From contig JASJCA010000009.1 in assembly GCA_030066215.1 (NCBI GenBank), positions 1 through 56,201 on the forward strand: DNA of 56,201 nt. Direction: 5' to 3'. The number at the start of each line of letters is the position of its first letter. Positions within the stretch are counted from its first letter, which is position 1. Origin of the DNA: Rhodobacter sp. Its GTDB lineage: Bacteria > Pseudomonadota > Alphaproteobacteria > Rhodobacterales > Rhodobacteraceae. Positions 41,912 to 50,452 of the stretch are shown here, piece by piece. A program made the position numbers and the translations under genes. The notes under the pieces are model-generated. The model was not told where the DNA came from, did no database searches, and was given only the letters and a program-made list of their open reading frames with translations.

Positions 41912-43594
41912 ATGTCGGCCTATCAGAACACCAAGGACATGCTGTCCTACCTGTTGCGCGAGGGCGGGCTGTTTCAAAGCCCGATCCTGATCCTGGCGGT
42001 CGCCGCCAGCGGCTCGAAGACGCTGATGATCTACATCATCAACGAGGCGGCCGAGCGCGGCGGCGCCGGGGCGGGGCTGTTCGCGCTGCTCTTGGCGGCG
42101 GTGGCGGTGACCCTGACCACCGAGCATCTGGCGCGGGTTTACGGCGCGGCGCTGGTGCAGGACCTGGCCAAGAAGATGCGCCGCGACATTTCTGAGCATG
42201 TGCTGAACGCCGACGTCTCGTTCTTTCAAAAGCGCGATTTCGGCCAGGTTTATGCGGCGCTGACCGGCCAGACCGACACGGTGGCGACCTCGATCATGCG
42301 CATCGTCGATCTGGTGCAGGCGGTGCTGCTGCTGCTGTTTTGCCTGGTCTACCTGACGCTGCAGTCCTGGCCGGCGGGGGTGGCGACGGTGGCGGCATTT
42401 TGCCTGGGCGTGGGCGCGTTTCTCCTGGCCGAGGGGCCGGCGCGGCGGGTTCTCGATAGCGCCAACAAGGCGCGCATCGCCTTCTACGACGCGGTGAACG
42501 ATGCGCTGCGCGGACATAAGGAACTGCGGCTGCGGCAGTCGCGGCGGCGCGATCTGGCGGCGCGGATCGGCGACGTCACCGAGGACGCCGCGATCAAGTC
42601 GGTCGAGGCAGAGCGCTTTTTCAGCTTCGGCCAGGGCGCGGCGACGGCGGCGCTGGCCTTGCTGCTGGTGGCGATCGTGTCGCTGTTGCCGCTGGTGGCG
42701 GCGGTCGACAACATCGTCATCCTACAGGTTTTAACGGTGGTGCTGTTCGCCTTCGGCCCGATCGAGGCGGTGGTCAGCGGGTTGCCGGCCTTCGCCCGCG
42801 CCTCGGTGTCGTATCTGCATCTCAATGCCGTTCTGGCCGAGCTCGACGCCAACCCCGAATCGGAAGCCGCGCGCAGCGCGCCCGACAGCCGGCCGGAGTT
42901 CAGGTCGATCGAGCTGCGCGGGGTGACGGTGACCCTGCGCCGCCCGAGCCCGGCGCCGGGGTCGAGCGCCACCGACACCTTCACGCTGGGGCCGATCGAC
43001 CTGATGTTGCGGCCGGGCCAGTCGGTGTTCATCACCGGCGGCAACGGCATGGGCAAATCGACCTTGCTGCAGATCCTGACCGGGCTGCGGCATCCCGACG
43101 CGGGCGAGATCCTGCTCGACGGCGTGCCGGTCACGCGCGACACGGTGGGGCATTTTCGCGGGCTCTTCAGCGCGGTCTTCAGCGAGTTCTACATGTTCCG
43201 ACAGCTCTACGGCCTGACGGCCGAGGAACGCGCGCGGCTGCAGGGCCATATCGACGAGCTGGGACTATCCGAGGGCGTGTCGATCGCCGAGGACCGCTTC
43301 GCCTCGCTGGCCTTGTCCACCGGGCAGATGCGGCGGCTGGCGCTGTCGATCGCCCTGGCCGAGGAGCGCCCGGTGATCGTGCTCGACGAGTTCGCCGCCG
43401 ACCAGGACCCGGTGCGGCGGGCGTTCTTCTACGACGTCCTGGTGCCGCGGCTGTCGGCGGCGGGGCATCTGGTGATCGCGGTGACCCATGACGAGCACTG
43501 CTTCGGCAAGTCCGACCGGCTGATCCGGATGGAGGACGGCAAGGTGGTGTCGGACGAGGTGCAGGCGGCGGTGCGGGCCAGCGAGGCGGGGTGA
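41912..43594 (+). CDS. SyrD/PvdE-type ABC exporter, fused permease-ATPase
   Basis: A 560-residue half-transporter. Six spans occupy about residues 20-320 and the nucleotide-binding domain follows, with Walker A GGNGMGKST, signature LSTGQMRRLALSIAL (STGQ rather than SGGQ, as in PvdE/SyrD cyclic-peptide exporters), Walker B VIVLDEFAADQDP and switch His in AVTHDEHC. Such half-transporters homodimerise and move siderophores, cyclic peptides or other amphiphiles to the periplasm. There is no nonribosomal peptide synthetase in the window, and the neighbours are lipid genes, so its substrate may be a lipid or a lipid precursor. A PhyH operon diverges from its promoter. Confidence 0.87.
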   Translation: MSAYQNTKDMLSYLLREGGLFQSPILILAVAASGSKTLMIYIINEAAERGGAGAGLFALLLAAVAVTLTTEHLARVYGAALVQDLAKKMRRDISEHVLNADVSFFQKRDFGQVYAALTGQTDTVATSIMRIVDLVQAVLLLLFCLVYLTLQSWPAGVATVAAFCLGVGAFLLAEGPARRVLDSANKARIAFYDAVNDALRGHKELRLRQSRRRDLAARIGDVTEDAAIKSVEAERFFSFGQGAATAALALLLVAIVSLLPLVAAVDNIVILQVLTVVLFAFGPIEAVVSGLPAFARASVSYLHLNAVLAELDANPESEAARSAPDSRPEFRSIELRGVTVTLRRPSPAPGSSATDTFTLGPIDLMLRPGQSVFITGGNGMGKSTLLQILTGLRHPDAGEILLDGVPVTRDTVGHFRGLFSAVFSEFYMFRQLYGLTAEERARLQGHIDELGLSEGVSIAEDRFASLALSTGQMRRLALSIALAEERPVIVLDEFAADQDPVRRAFFYDVLVPRLSAAGHLVIAVTHDEHCFGKSDRLIRMEDGKVVSDEVQAAVRASEAG

Positions 43595-43638
43595 GCGGGA
43601 CGGTCAACGAGAATGGCCATTAGCCCGGCGGCGACGAA

Positions 43639-43814
43639 GCCCGCACGGCCCGGCGGCGGCCCGCGGGATGCCGCGTCGACGGCTGAACGATGTGCTTTAT
43701 GGCAGCAAGGTACATCTTCCATGGCTTCGACGCGCCCAGGACAGCGAAAGCGGCAGCCCACCGGGGCGGGCCGCCGCTGGGCCGGGGCGACTTCGTCGCT
43801 GTTAACCTGGCCCC
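43639..43814 (+). repeat. Short interspersed repeat, family R1, copy 2
   Basis: About 176 bases aligning with 6048-6232. The ends are imperfect inverted repeats: CGGCGGCGGCCCGCGGGATG on the left against CGGGCCGCCGCTGGGCCGGG on the right when reversed, so it can fold into a long stem. The middle holds AGCAAGGTACATCTTCCATG as in copy 1. It fills most of the gap between the ABC exporter and a convergent membrane-protein gene. There is no open frame, so if mobile it depends on enzymes encoded elsewhere. Confidence 0.85.
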
Positions 43815-43875
43815 GGGGCAGCGCTTCGACGATCGCGTAGAAAAAAACTTAAGGCCTTCGCAGCCCCCCCCCGCC

Positions 43876-44523
43876 CTACCGCCGCCGGTCGATCCGCTTG
43901 AATAGATCGCGGTTCATGCGCACGAAATCGGCGATCAACCAGGCCAGGAGGCCACCCCGTTCCAGCCCCAGAAGGTACAGATAGCCGCTGAGTGCGCCGA
44001 CCGCGGCCCCGATCACGTCGACGATCAGATCGCCCATCGTGTCCGGCAGCCCCGACTTCAGCATGTTGGTGCCGAAGAGCGTGTCCACGGCAAACTCGAA
44101 GATCTCCCAAGCGGCGCCGATCGCCACTGCGAAGCACCAGGAAAAGAACGCCATCGCCCAGGCCGGCGCGGCATAGCGGTCGCCCTCGAACAGAAGGAAG
44201 ATGCAGACGAAGCCCACCAGCCCGAAACCCACGGCCGAGGTCGCGTGCAGCGCGATGTCCCACCACCAGTAGCGCTCGTAGAAGTCGAAGGATTCGCCCA
44301 AGAACAGGGTGGCGAAGATGAAGAGCACGACGAAGCTGAGGAACGGCACCGGCAGGCGGATGGCGTAGCGCGCGGCGAGCGCAGCCGGCAGCATCGACAC
44401 CGCCAGCGTCGCCACCGCGACGAAGCCCATCGACCAGCGCTCGATCACCAGCGCGGCCAGGGCGGCGACCACCAGCGTCAGCCAGACGGCGTAGACGACC
44501 AGGCTCTGGCGGAAGAGGAACAT
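43876..44523 (-). CDS. YjdF/DUF2238-like membrane protein
   Basis: A 215-residue polytopic protein with about six hydrophobic segments. WWWDIALHATSAVGFGLVGF and EIFEFAVDTLFGTN with SGLPDTMGDLIVDVIGAAVG match the pattern of YjdF/DUF2238-type membrane proteins, whose role is unknown. The ATG before FLFRQS is preferred because an upstream ATG would overlap the divergent next gene; no good ribosome site is visible for it. An R1 repeat lies downstream. Confidence 0.78.
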   Translation of the reverse strand: MFLFRQSLVVYAVWLTLVVAALAALVIERWSMGFVAVATLAVSMLPAALAARYAIRLPVPFLSFVVLFIFATLFLGESFDFYERYWWWDIALHATSAVGFGLVGFVCIFLLFEGDRYAAPAWAMAFFSWCFAVAIGAAWEIFEFAVDTLFGTNMLKSGLPDTMGDLIVDVIGAAVGALSGYLYLLGLERGGLLAWLIADFVRMNRDLFKRIDRRR

Positions 44524-44608
44524 GGGGGAAAGGTAAGCGCGCGGGCGCGGCTCTTCAAACCCCCCGCGCCCGGGGCCATATGTCGGGGGAACGACCGTTT
44601 GGAGCCCC

Positions 44609-45283
44609 ATGCGCCTCGCGAGCTACAACATCCGCAAATGCATCGGCCTCGACCGCCGCCGCGATCCGGCGCGCATCCTAAAGGTGATCAACGGGATCGA
44701 GGCGGATGTGGTGGCGCTGCAGGAGGCCGACCGGCGGCTTGGGGCGCGGCCGGCCGCCCTGCCCCGCGAGATGGTCGAGGCGGAGACGGATTTCGTGCCG
44801 GTCGAGCTCGACGCCGCGGGGGTGTCGCTGGGGTTTCACGGCAATGCGATGCTGGTGCGCAAGGGGCTGCCGGTGCGTCGGGTGGCGCGGCTGGAGCTGC
44901 CGGGGACCGAGCCGCGCGGCGCGATCGCGGTCGAGATCGATGCGGCGATCCGGGTGGTGGGTGTGCACTTGGGGCTTCTGCGCAGCGACCGGCGGCGGCA
45001 ACTGGCGGTGATCGAGGCGCGGGTCGACGACGCGCTGCCCACGGCGATCCTGGGCGATTTCAACGAGTGGCGGGCGCGGGCCGGGCTCGAAGCGCTGCAC
45101 CACGGCTTTTCGGTCCACGCCCCGGGGCGGAGCTTCCATGCCGCGCGGCCGGTGGCGGCACTGGACCGGGTGGCATTGAGCCGACATCTTGCGTTGCGCG
45201 ACGCCGGCGTTGTGCAGGATCGGCCGGCGCGCATCGCCTCGGACCACCTGCCGATCTGGGCGGATGTGGCGGGGCTTGGGTGA
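44609..45283 (+). CDS. Endonuclease/exonuclease/phosphatase-fold protein
   Basis: A 224-residue cytosolic EEP-superfamily hydrolase. MRLASYNIRKCIGLDRRRDP carries the N-terminal Asn, VVALQEAD the catalytic metal-binding Glu, VVGVHLGL, AILGDFNEW the Asp-x-Asn pair, and SDHLPIWADV the terminal Asp-His. Such proteins act as DNases, phosphodiesterases or lipid phosphatases; in proteobacteria they often lie near cardiolipin synthase genes. No phospholipase D gene follows here. An R2 repeat occupies the gap downstream. Confidence 0.85.
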   Translation: MRLASYNIRKCIGLDRRRDPARILKVINGIEADVVALQEADRRLGARPAALPREMVEAETDFVPVELDAAGVSLGFHGNAMLVRKGLPVRRVARLELPGTEPRGAIAVEIDAAIRVVGVHLGLLRSDRRRQLAVIEARVDDALPTAILGDFNEWRARAGLEALHHGFSVHAPGRSFHAARPVAALDRVALSRHLALRDAGVVQDRPARIASDHLPIWADVAGLG

Positions 45284-45363
45284 GCGCTGGCGTGGGTTTG
45301 CGGCGGGAATGCTCTTGGACGCGGAGCCGCGGGTCAGGCCTGTCATCTGCAACTCTCTGAGGA

Positions 45364-45507
45364 GCCGTGCCCATCGCCGACCCGCGGGGTGGCGATCCGA
45401 CGTCTGATCGGGCGTGCTTTATGGCTGTCGCATCCGTAGGACATCGCGCTTTGAGCAGACGTTAAACAATCGCCACCCCTCTGGGGCGGGTTGGCGATGG
45501 GCACGGC
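45364..45507 (-). repeat. Short interspersed repeat, family R2, copy 1 (reverse)
   Basis: About 144 non-coding bases that match 52307-52449 when reverse-complemented. The ends are imperfect inverted repeats of about 30 bases: GTGCCCATCGCCGACCCGCG at the left and CGGGTTGGCGATGGGCAC at the right, each with an adjacent GGGGTGGCGAT-type block. Between them are blocks around CCTACGG and GACGTCGGAT seen in both copies. The structure is MITE-like. It sits between the EEP-fold gene and the convergent EamA gene. Confidence 0.85.
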
Positions 45508-45567
45508 GGCCTGCGGCCTTGATTCCGTGCCCTGAGTCGCGTCCTCGCCGCGTTCTTCCGGCACCGG

Positions 45568-46458
45568 TCACCGCCGCGACGGCGGGCGGTTGATCAGGAT
45601 CAGGCCGGCACAGACCAGCGCCAGGGCGGCCCAGAGCCCGGGGCCGACGGTCTCGCCAAGGATCAGCCAGCCGAAGCCGACGCCGAAGATCGGCGCGAGA
45701 AAGCTGAACGAGGCGACGCCCGAGGCCGGGTAAATCTTTAGAAGCCAGAACCAAAACAAGAAGGCGCCGGTGGCGATGACCACGATCTGAAAGCCGAGGC
45801 CCGCGGCATGGATCGGCCCGAAGTCGCGGATCAGCGGCCCGAAGAGCGGCGCGACGGCCAGAAGCAGCACGGCGGAGACGCCGACCTGCCAGAAGAGCTG
45901 CATTACTGGCGCGACGGTCTGAAACGGCGTGGCCCGGGCGAAGACGGCGATCCCGGCCCAGCACATCGCGGCGACCAGCGCCAGAAGATCGCCGGCCAGG
46001 CTGCCCGCGCCGCCGCCCGAGCGGTCGAGAATCGCCCAGGCGACGCCGGCGAAGGCCAGTGCGAGGCCCAGCGACTTGCGCGGCGTCAGCCGGTCGCCAG
46101 GGATCAAGACATGCGCCATCAGCGCCAGCCAGACCGGCATCGAATAGAAGATCACCGAGGTGCGCGCGACCGAGGTCAGATCGAGCGCGATGAAGAGGCA
46201 GATGAACTCGACCGCGAAAAGCACGCCGCAGCCAAGCCCGCCCCACCAGGTGTCCGGCGCCACCGACGGCCGGGTGCCGCGCAGCCGCATCCAGAGATAG
46301 AGCACCAGGATCGCGCCGAGCGACCTGAGCCCAGCCGAAAACACCGGCTGCAGCCCGTCGTTCACCACCTTGATCACGACCTGGTTGAGGCCGAGAAGCG
46401 CCGAGAACAGCGTCAGCGACACCGCGCCGAAGGCGTCGATCCGGTCCTTGCGCTCCAT
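45568..46458 (-). CDS. EamA/DMT-family transporter
   Basis: A 296-residue inner-membrane protein with ten hydrophobic segments in two EamA repeats, for example FGAVSLTLFSALLGLNQVVI in the first and GDLLALVAAMCWAGIAVFAR at the start of the second, with RAT and RPPS tails. It probably exports a metabolite or small polar compound; substrates in this family cannot be predicted. The ATG before ERKDRI has GGCAGGGAAC just upstream and is preferred over an in-frame upstream ATG. It diverges from the antiporter gene. Confidence 0.87.
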   Translation of the reverse strand: MERKDRIDAFGAVSLTLFSALLGLNQVVIKVVNDGLQPVFSAGLRSLGAILVLYLWMRLRGTRPSVAPDTWWGGLGCGVLFAVEFICLFIALDLTSVARTSVIFYSMPVWLALMAHVLIPGDRLTPRKSLGLALAFAGVAWAILDRSGGGAGSLAGDLLALVAAMCWAGIAVFARATPFQTVAPVMQLFWQVGVSAVLLLAVAPLFGPLIRDFGPIHAAGLGFQIVVIATGAFLFWFWLLKIYPASGVASFSFLAPIFGVGFGWLILGETVGPGLWAALALVCAGLILINRPPSRR

Positions 46459-46576
46459 GTTCCCTGCCCCGCCGCTGCCTGGCGCGGTCAAACGCCGCCG
46501 GGCCCCCGCTGTCAAGCGGTTCCCGCCCTGCACACCCCGTGCTATCGAGGCCGAAACGCCAAGAGGGACAGGTGCG

Positions 46577-47824
46577 ATGACCATTCTGCAGACCGCCGCC
46601 CTGCTGATCGTGCTGGCGGGCGCCTTCGGGGCGATCAACCACCTGTTTCTAAAGCTGCCCTCGGCGATCGGCATTCTGGTCGTGGCGCTTCTGGCCTCGC
46701 TCGGCGTGATCGGCCTCGACTACCTGCTGCCGGGCCCCGCGGTCAGCGCGGCGATCCGCGCCGAGGTCGCAGTGTGGGATTTCTCGGACGCGCTGCTCGA
46801 AGGCATGCTGGGGCTTCTGCTGTTCGCCGGCGCGCTGCATGTGAAGCTGTCGGACCTGCGCCGGCAATGGCGTCTGGTGTTCCTGATGGCGACGATCGGC
46901 GTGGCGCTGTCGACGGCGATCGTGGGGGTGGGCTTTTCCTGGCTGACCGGGCTGCCCTTGTTGACCGCGCTGGTTTTCGGCGCGCTGATCTCGCCCACCG
47001 ATCCGGTGGCCGTCTTGGGCGTGTTGCGGTCGGCCAATCTGCGGCGGTCGCTCGAAACCAAAATCGCCGGCGAATCGCTTTTCAACGACGGCGTCGGTTA
47101 TGTGGTATTCCTGGTTCTGGTGGGGCTCGCCTTTCCGGGCGACGACCACCACGGATCGGGGCTCGGCGACGCCGCCGTGCTGTTCTTTCAGGAGGCGCTC
47201 GGCGGCGCAGTGCTGGGGGCCGTGCTGGGCTGGCTGACGTTCCGGGTGATGCGTCAGATCGACGACTATTCGCTGGAGGTGCTGCTGACCCTGGGCCTGG
47301 TCTTCGGCGGTTACCAGCTGGCCGTGGCGCTGCATGTCTCGGCGCCGATCATGGCTGTGGTCGCGGGGCTTCTGATCGGCGATATCGGCGCCAAACACGG
47401 CATGAGCGAAGAGACCCGCGACTACGTCGACGCATTCTGGAAGCTGATCGACGAGATCCTGAACGCGGTGCTGTTTCTGATGATCGGGGTCGAGGTCTTC
47501 GCGGTGTCCTTCGCCATGGACGCCGCCGTCGCCGGGGTCGCCTCGATCGCGCTGGCGCTGGTGGGGCGGCTGGCGGCGGTGGCGGTGCCGGTCCTGCTGT
47601 TGCGCCCGTTCCGCGCGTTCTCGCCCGGTGTGATCCCGATCATGACCTGGGGCGGGCTCAAGGGCGGGATCTCGGTGGCGCTGGCGCTGAGCCTGCCCGA
47701 GGGCGACTGGAAGCCGCTGATCCTGACCTGCACCTACATGGTGGTGATCTTTTCGATCATCGTGCAGGGGCTGACGGTGGGCCGGGTGGCCACGCGCCTG
47801 GGCCGCGAGCCCGAGATGGTGTGA
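46577..47824 (+). CDS. CPA1-family sodium/proton antiporter
   Basis: A 415-residue protein with about 12 spans. GALISPTDPVAVLGVLR, followed by KIAGESLFNDGVGYVVF, carries the ND pair that forms the cation site of NhaP/CPA1 electroneutral antiporters; LMIGVEVF and MTWGGLKGGISVALALSLP mark the last conserved blocks. It exchanges Na+ (or K+) for protons at the inner membrane. A GAGGGACAGG ribosome site precedes the ATG. It is a single-gene unit converging on the DUF6314-like gene. Confidence 0.92.
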   Translation: MTILQTAALLIVLAGAFGAINHLFLKLPSAIGILVVALLASLGVIGLDYLLPGPAVSAAIRAEVAVWDFSDALLEGMLGLLLFAGALHVKLSDLRRQWRLVFLMATIGVALSTAIVGVGFSWLTGLPLLTALVFGALISPTDPVAVLGVLRSANLRRSLETKIAGESLFNDGVGYVVFLVLVGLAFPGDDHHGSGLGDAAVLFFQEALGGAVLGAVLGWLTFRVMRQIDDYSLEVLLTLGLVFGGYQLAVALHVSAPIMAVVAGLLIGDIGAKHGMSEETRDYVDAFWKLIDEILNAVLFLMIGVEVFAVSFAMDAAVAGVASIALALVGRLAAVAVPVLLLRPFRAFSPGVIPIMTWGGLKGGISVALALSLPEGDWKPLILTCTYMVVIFSIIVQGLTVGRVATRLGREPEMV

Positions 47825-47827
47825 GCG

Positions 47828-48241
47828 TCAGCGGCTGTAGCGCGAGGTCGAGACGTAGTCCTTGCGCGGACCGGTGACGGTCCAGGTGGCGCTCCAATTC
47901 GGCCAGGCGGTGAAGTCGTATGTCACCAGGTAGGTATCGGGCGCGCAATCGTGCCGGGCGGTCGGGTTTTTCTTCGTGAGATCAATGTGGTGGAAGGCGG
48001 TCTTGTCTTGGAAATGGACCGCGAGCGCGGCGCCGTCTGCGCGCCAGAGATAGCTCTGCCGGGCGGTCAGCGGCGGCTGGCCGGGGAACGCCAGGGTGCC
48101 CTCTTCGGTGTAGGTCAGTCCCGTACCGTCGGCCACGAACCGGGCCGTGCCGCGCAGATGACCGCGCCGGCCGGCCAGCCGGTCGTCGAGGACGCGGTCG
48201 AGCTGCCAGGCGCCCTCGAAATCCGCCAGGTGCAGTGTCAC
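47828..48241 (-). CDS. DUF6314-like protein
   Basis: A 137-residue cytosolic protein rich in beta strands. It begins FEGAWQLDRVLDDRLAGRRG and ends DFTAWPNWSATWTVTGPRKD, with HFQDKTAFHHIDLTKKNP in between; this matches the small DUF6314 family of unknown function, which has a lipocalin-like outline. I use a GTG start because family similarity begins just after it; the open frame runs far upstream but that part is the antisense of purB. The gene converges on the antiporter gene with three bases between. Confidence 0.72.
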   Translation of the reverse strand: MTLHLADFEGAWQLDRVLDDRLAGRRGHLRGTARFVADGTGLTYTEEGTLAFPGQPPLTARQSYLWRADGAALAVHFQDKTAFHHIDLTKKNPTARHDCAPDTYLVTYDFTAWPNWSATWTVTGPRKDYVSTSRYSR

Positions 48242-48451
48242 CTGCGCCCCCGCCTCTTGGGCACGGTGCTCCGCCGCACCCGGGTGCCGGCCCGGCTGTG
48301 GCCCAGCGTCGGGTTGGTCCGCGCCGCGGTGATCTCGCTCCCCGGCGCCGGTGCTCCAGTCGCGACGCTTGCCCGCATCCGCGCCTCCTTGCCGATCCGC
48401 GAGCCCCAGTCTAAGACCGCGCGCGATCCCCGGCAATCGAAGGCCCGCTCC

Positions 48452-49759
48452 ATGATCCCGCGCTATTCCCGCCCCGAGATGACCGCGATCTGGTCGCCCG
48501 AGACCAAGTTCCGCATCTGGTTCGAGATCGAGGCCCATGCCTGCGACGCCCAGGCCGATCTGGGGGTGATCCCGAGGGCCAATGCCGAGGCCGTCTGGGC
48601 GGCGCGCGACGTGGAATTCGACGTGGCCCGCATCGACGAGATCGAGGCGGTGACCAAACACGACGTGATCGCGTTTCTGACCCATCTGGCCGAGATCGTT
48701 GGTCACGACGCGGCGCGATTCGTGCACCAGGGCATGACCTCGTCGGACGTGCTGGATACCTGTTTCAACATCCAGCTGACCCGCGCCGCCGACATCCTGA
48801 TCGCCGATCTCGAGGGGCTCTTGGCCGCGCTCAAGCGGCGCGCCGTCGAGCACAAGGACACCATCAGGATCGGCCGCTCGCACGGGATCCACGCCGAACC
48901 GACGACGATGGGGCTGACCTTTGCGCGGTTCTATGCCGAGATGGACCGCAACCTCGCGCGCATGAAGATCGCCCGTCAAGAGATTGCCACCGGGTCAATT
49001 TCCGGCGCCGTGGGCACCTTCGCCAACATCGATCCCGCGGTCGAGGCCCATGTCTGTGCCAAGCTCGGCCTGGTGCCGGAGCCGATCAGCACCCAGGTGA
49101 TCCCGCGCGACCGTCACGCGGCCTTCTTCGCCGCGCTCGGTGTCGTGGCGTCGTCGGTCGAGAATATCGCCACTGAGATCCGCCACATGCAGCGCACCGA
49201 GGTGCTGGAAGCGGAGGAGTTTTTCTCGAAAGGCCAGAAGGGCTCGTCGGCGATGCCGCACAAGCGCAACCCGGTCTTGACCGAGAACCTCACCGGGCTC
49301 GCGCGGCTGGTGCGCGGCATGGTGGTGCCGGCGCTGGAGAACGTGGCGCTCTGGCACGAGCGCGACATCTCGCATTCGTCGGTCGAACGTAACATCGGCC
49401 CGGACGGCACGGTGACGCTCGACTTCGCGCTGGCGCGGCTGACGGCCGTGATCGATAAACTGGTCGTCTATCCAGAGAATATGCTAAGCAATCTCAACCG
49501 CTTCCGCGGCCTTGTTCATTCTCAGCGCGTGCTGTTGGCGCTGACCCAGAAGGGTGTCAGCCGCGAGGACGCTTATCGGTTGGTGCAGCGCAACGCGATG
49601 AAGGTCTGGGAGGACGGCGCCGACTTTTTGGCCGAGCTGAAGGCCGATGCCGAGGTCACGGCGGCGCTGAGCGCGGCCGAAATCGAAGAGAAATTCGACC
49701 TCGCCTACCACACCAAGCATATCGATACGATCTTTACGCGCGTGTTCGGCGCGCGCTGA
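48452..49759 (+). CDS. purB: Adenylosuccinate lyase
   Basis: A 435-residue fumarase/aspartase-superfamily enzyme catalysing two beta-eliminations in purine synthesis (SAICAR to AICAR, adenylosuccinate to AMP). The family signature GSSAMPHKRNP is at 264-274 and includes the catalytic Ser loop; TSSDVLDTCF (97-106) and GRSHGIHAEPT (141-151), with the general-acid His, complete the active site. RNIGPDGTVTLDFA and the C-terminal YHTKHIDTIFTRVF match bacterial PurB. The 210 bases upstream contain no convincing gene. Two or three small secreted-protein genes follow. Confidence 0.95.
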   Translation: MIPRYSRPEMTAIWSPETKFRIWFEIEAHACDAQADLGVIPRANAEAVWAARDVEFDVARIDEIEAVTKHDVIAFLTHLAEIVGHDAARFVHQGMTSSDVLDTCFNIQLTRAADILIADLEGLLAALKRRAVEHKDTIRIGRSHGIHAEPTTMGLTFARFYAEMDRNLARMKIARQEIATGSISGAVGTFANIDPAVEAHVCAKLGLVPEPISTQVIPRDRHAAFFAALGVVASSVENIATEIRHMQRTEVLEAEEFFSKGQKGSSAMPHKRNPVLTENLTGLARLVRGMVVPALENVALWHERDISHSSVERNIGPDGTVTLDFALARLTAVIDKLVVYPENMLSNLNRFRGLVHSQRVLLALTQKGVSREDAYRLVQRNAMKVWEDGADFLAELKADAEVTAALSAAEIEEKFDLAYHTKHIDTIFTRVFGAR

Positions 49760-49891
49760 CGTTCTGGGCAAGCGCCTAATCCTTGGGCGACCGACTGCCC
49801 AGGAGGCCGTTCTGGCGCGAGCACGTCGTTGGTGTTTTGCCCATGGCGCAACTCGTGCTAGCGTGATCGCAAGAGCAATAGGAGATATCAC

Positions 49892-50059
49892 ATGAAGATC
49901 AAAACGGCCCTCTTCGCCGCACTGCTTGCAGCGGCGCCGTCGCTGGCCTTTGCCATGGGCTGCAACTGGGAGCACAGCACGCAAGAGGCGATGAGCTGCG
50001 CCGAAGGTACCATCTGGGACGCCGAGACCGAGACCTGCGTCGACATCGTCACCAGCTGA
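49892..50059 (+). CDS. Small secreted Cys-motif protein 1
   Basis: A 55-residue protein with a Sec signal peptide (residues 1-21, ending SLAFA) and a mature peptide of about 34 residues beginning MGCNWEH. The mature part contains CAEGTIWDAETETCV, the first of three CxxGxxWxxxxxxCV motifs in consecutive genes. AGGAG lies about 10 bases before the ATG. It is too short for most gene finders but the signal peptide, ribosome site and paralogue support it. Function unknown; the Cys pair probably forms a disulfide in the periplasm. Confidence 0.8.
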   Translation: MKIKTALFAALLAAAPSLAFAMGCNWEHSTQEAMSCAEGTIWDAETETCVDIVTS

Positions 50060-50069
50060 TCGCCGATCC

Positions 50070-50086
50070 GGAAACACTCTGTTTCC
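50070..50086. terminator. Short hairpin after the first small secreted-protein gene
   Basis: GGAAAC, ACTCT and GTTTCC form a six-base-pair stem 10 bases after the stop codon. A second, stronger stem follows 12 bases later. No T-run. Confidence 0.45.
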
Positions 50087-50098
50087 AAGAATGCACAG

Positions 50099-50120
50099 CG
50101 CCGCCCCCTGCCGGGCGGCG
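50099..50120 (+). terminator. GC-rich hairpin, likely terminator
   Basis: CGCCGCCC, a six-base loop and GGGCGGCG form an eight-base-pair stem followed by TTCGCTTATT. It lies between the first and second small secreted-protein genes and suggests these two are transcribed separately. Confidence 0.6.
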
Positions 50121-50188
50121 TTCGCTTATTGATCCAAAACGCTGAACAATCTAGGCTTTTTCGCCAGATCATGCTGGAGGAATTGCCA

Positions 50189-50356
50189 ATGAAGACCTTT
50201 GCCGCCTGCCTCACCGCGCTGTTGATCGCCGCCCCCGGCGCCGCCCTGGCCACTTATATGTGCGACAAGCGCTTCGCCGAAACCCGCGGCGGCACCTGCC
50301 CGCCCGGCACCCATTGGGACAGCAGTTATCATGGCTGCGTGCATAGCAGCAGCTAG
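50189..50356 (+). CDS. Small secreted Cys-motif protein 2
   Basis: A 55-residue protein, the same length as its upstream neighbour, with a Sec signal peptide ending GAALA (residue 21). The mature part begins TYMCDKRFAETRGG and contains CPPGTHWDSSYHGCV, the second CxxGxxWxxxxxxCV motif. GGAGGA stands about 10 bases before the ATG. Function unknown. Its similarity in plan to the previous gene suggests an old duplication. Confidence 0.8.
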   Translation: MKTFAACLTALLIAAPGAALATYMCDKRFAETRGGTCPPGTHWDSSYHGCVHSSS

Positions 50357-50452
50357 GCGACCGGCCGCCACGCGCGACCGGACACGGAACTGTGATTGCC
50401 GGCGGGGGGGCCGCCCTATGTTACTGTGCGAACCAGCAACATGGAGCGCGAC

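Noticed and set aside
48238..48453. 71-codon minus-strand frame between the DUF6314-like gene and purB
   Set aside because: Overlaps the start of the DUF6314-like gene and gives a basic, Arg/Ala-rich translation with no family; more likely chance.
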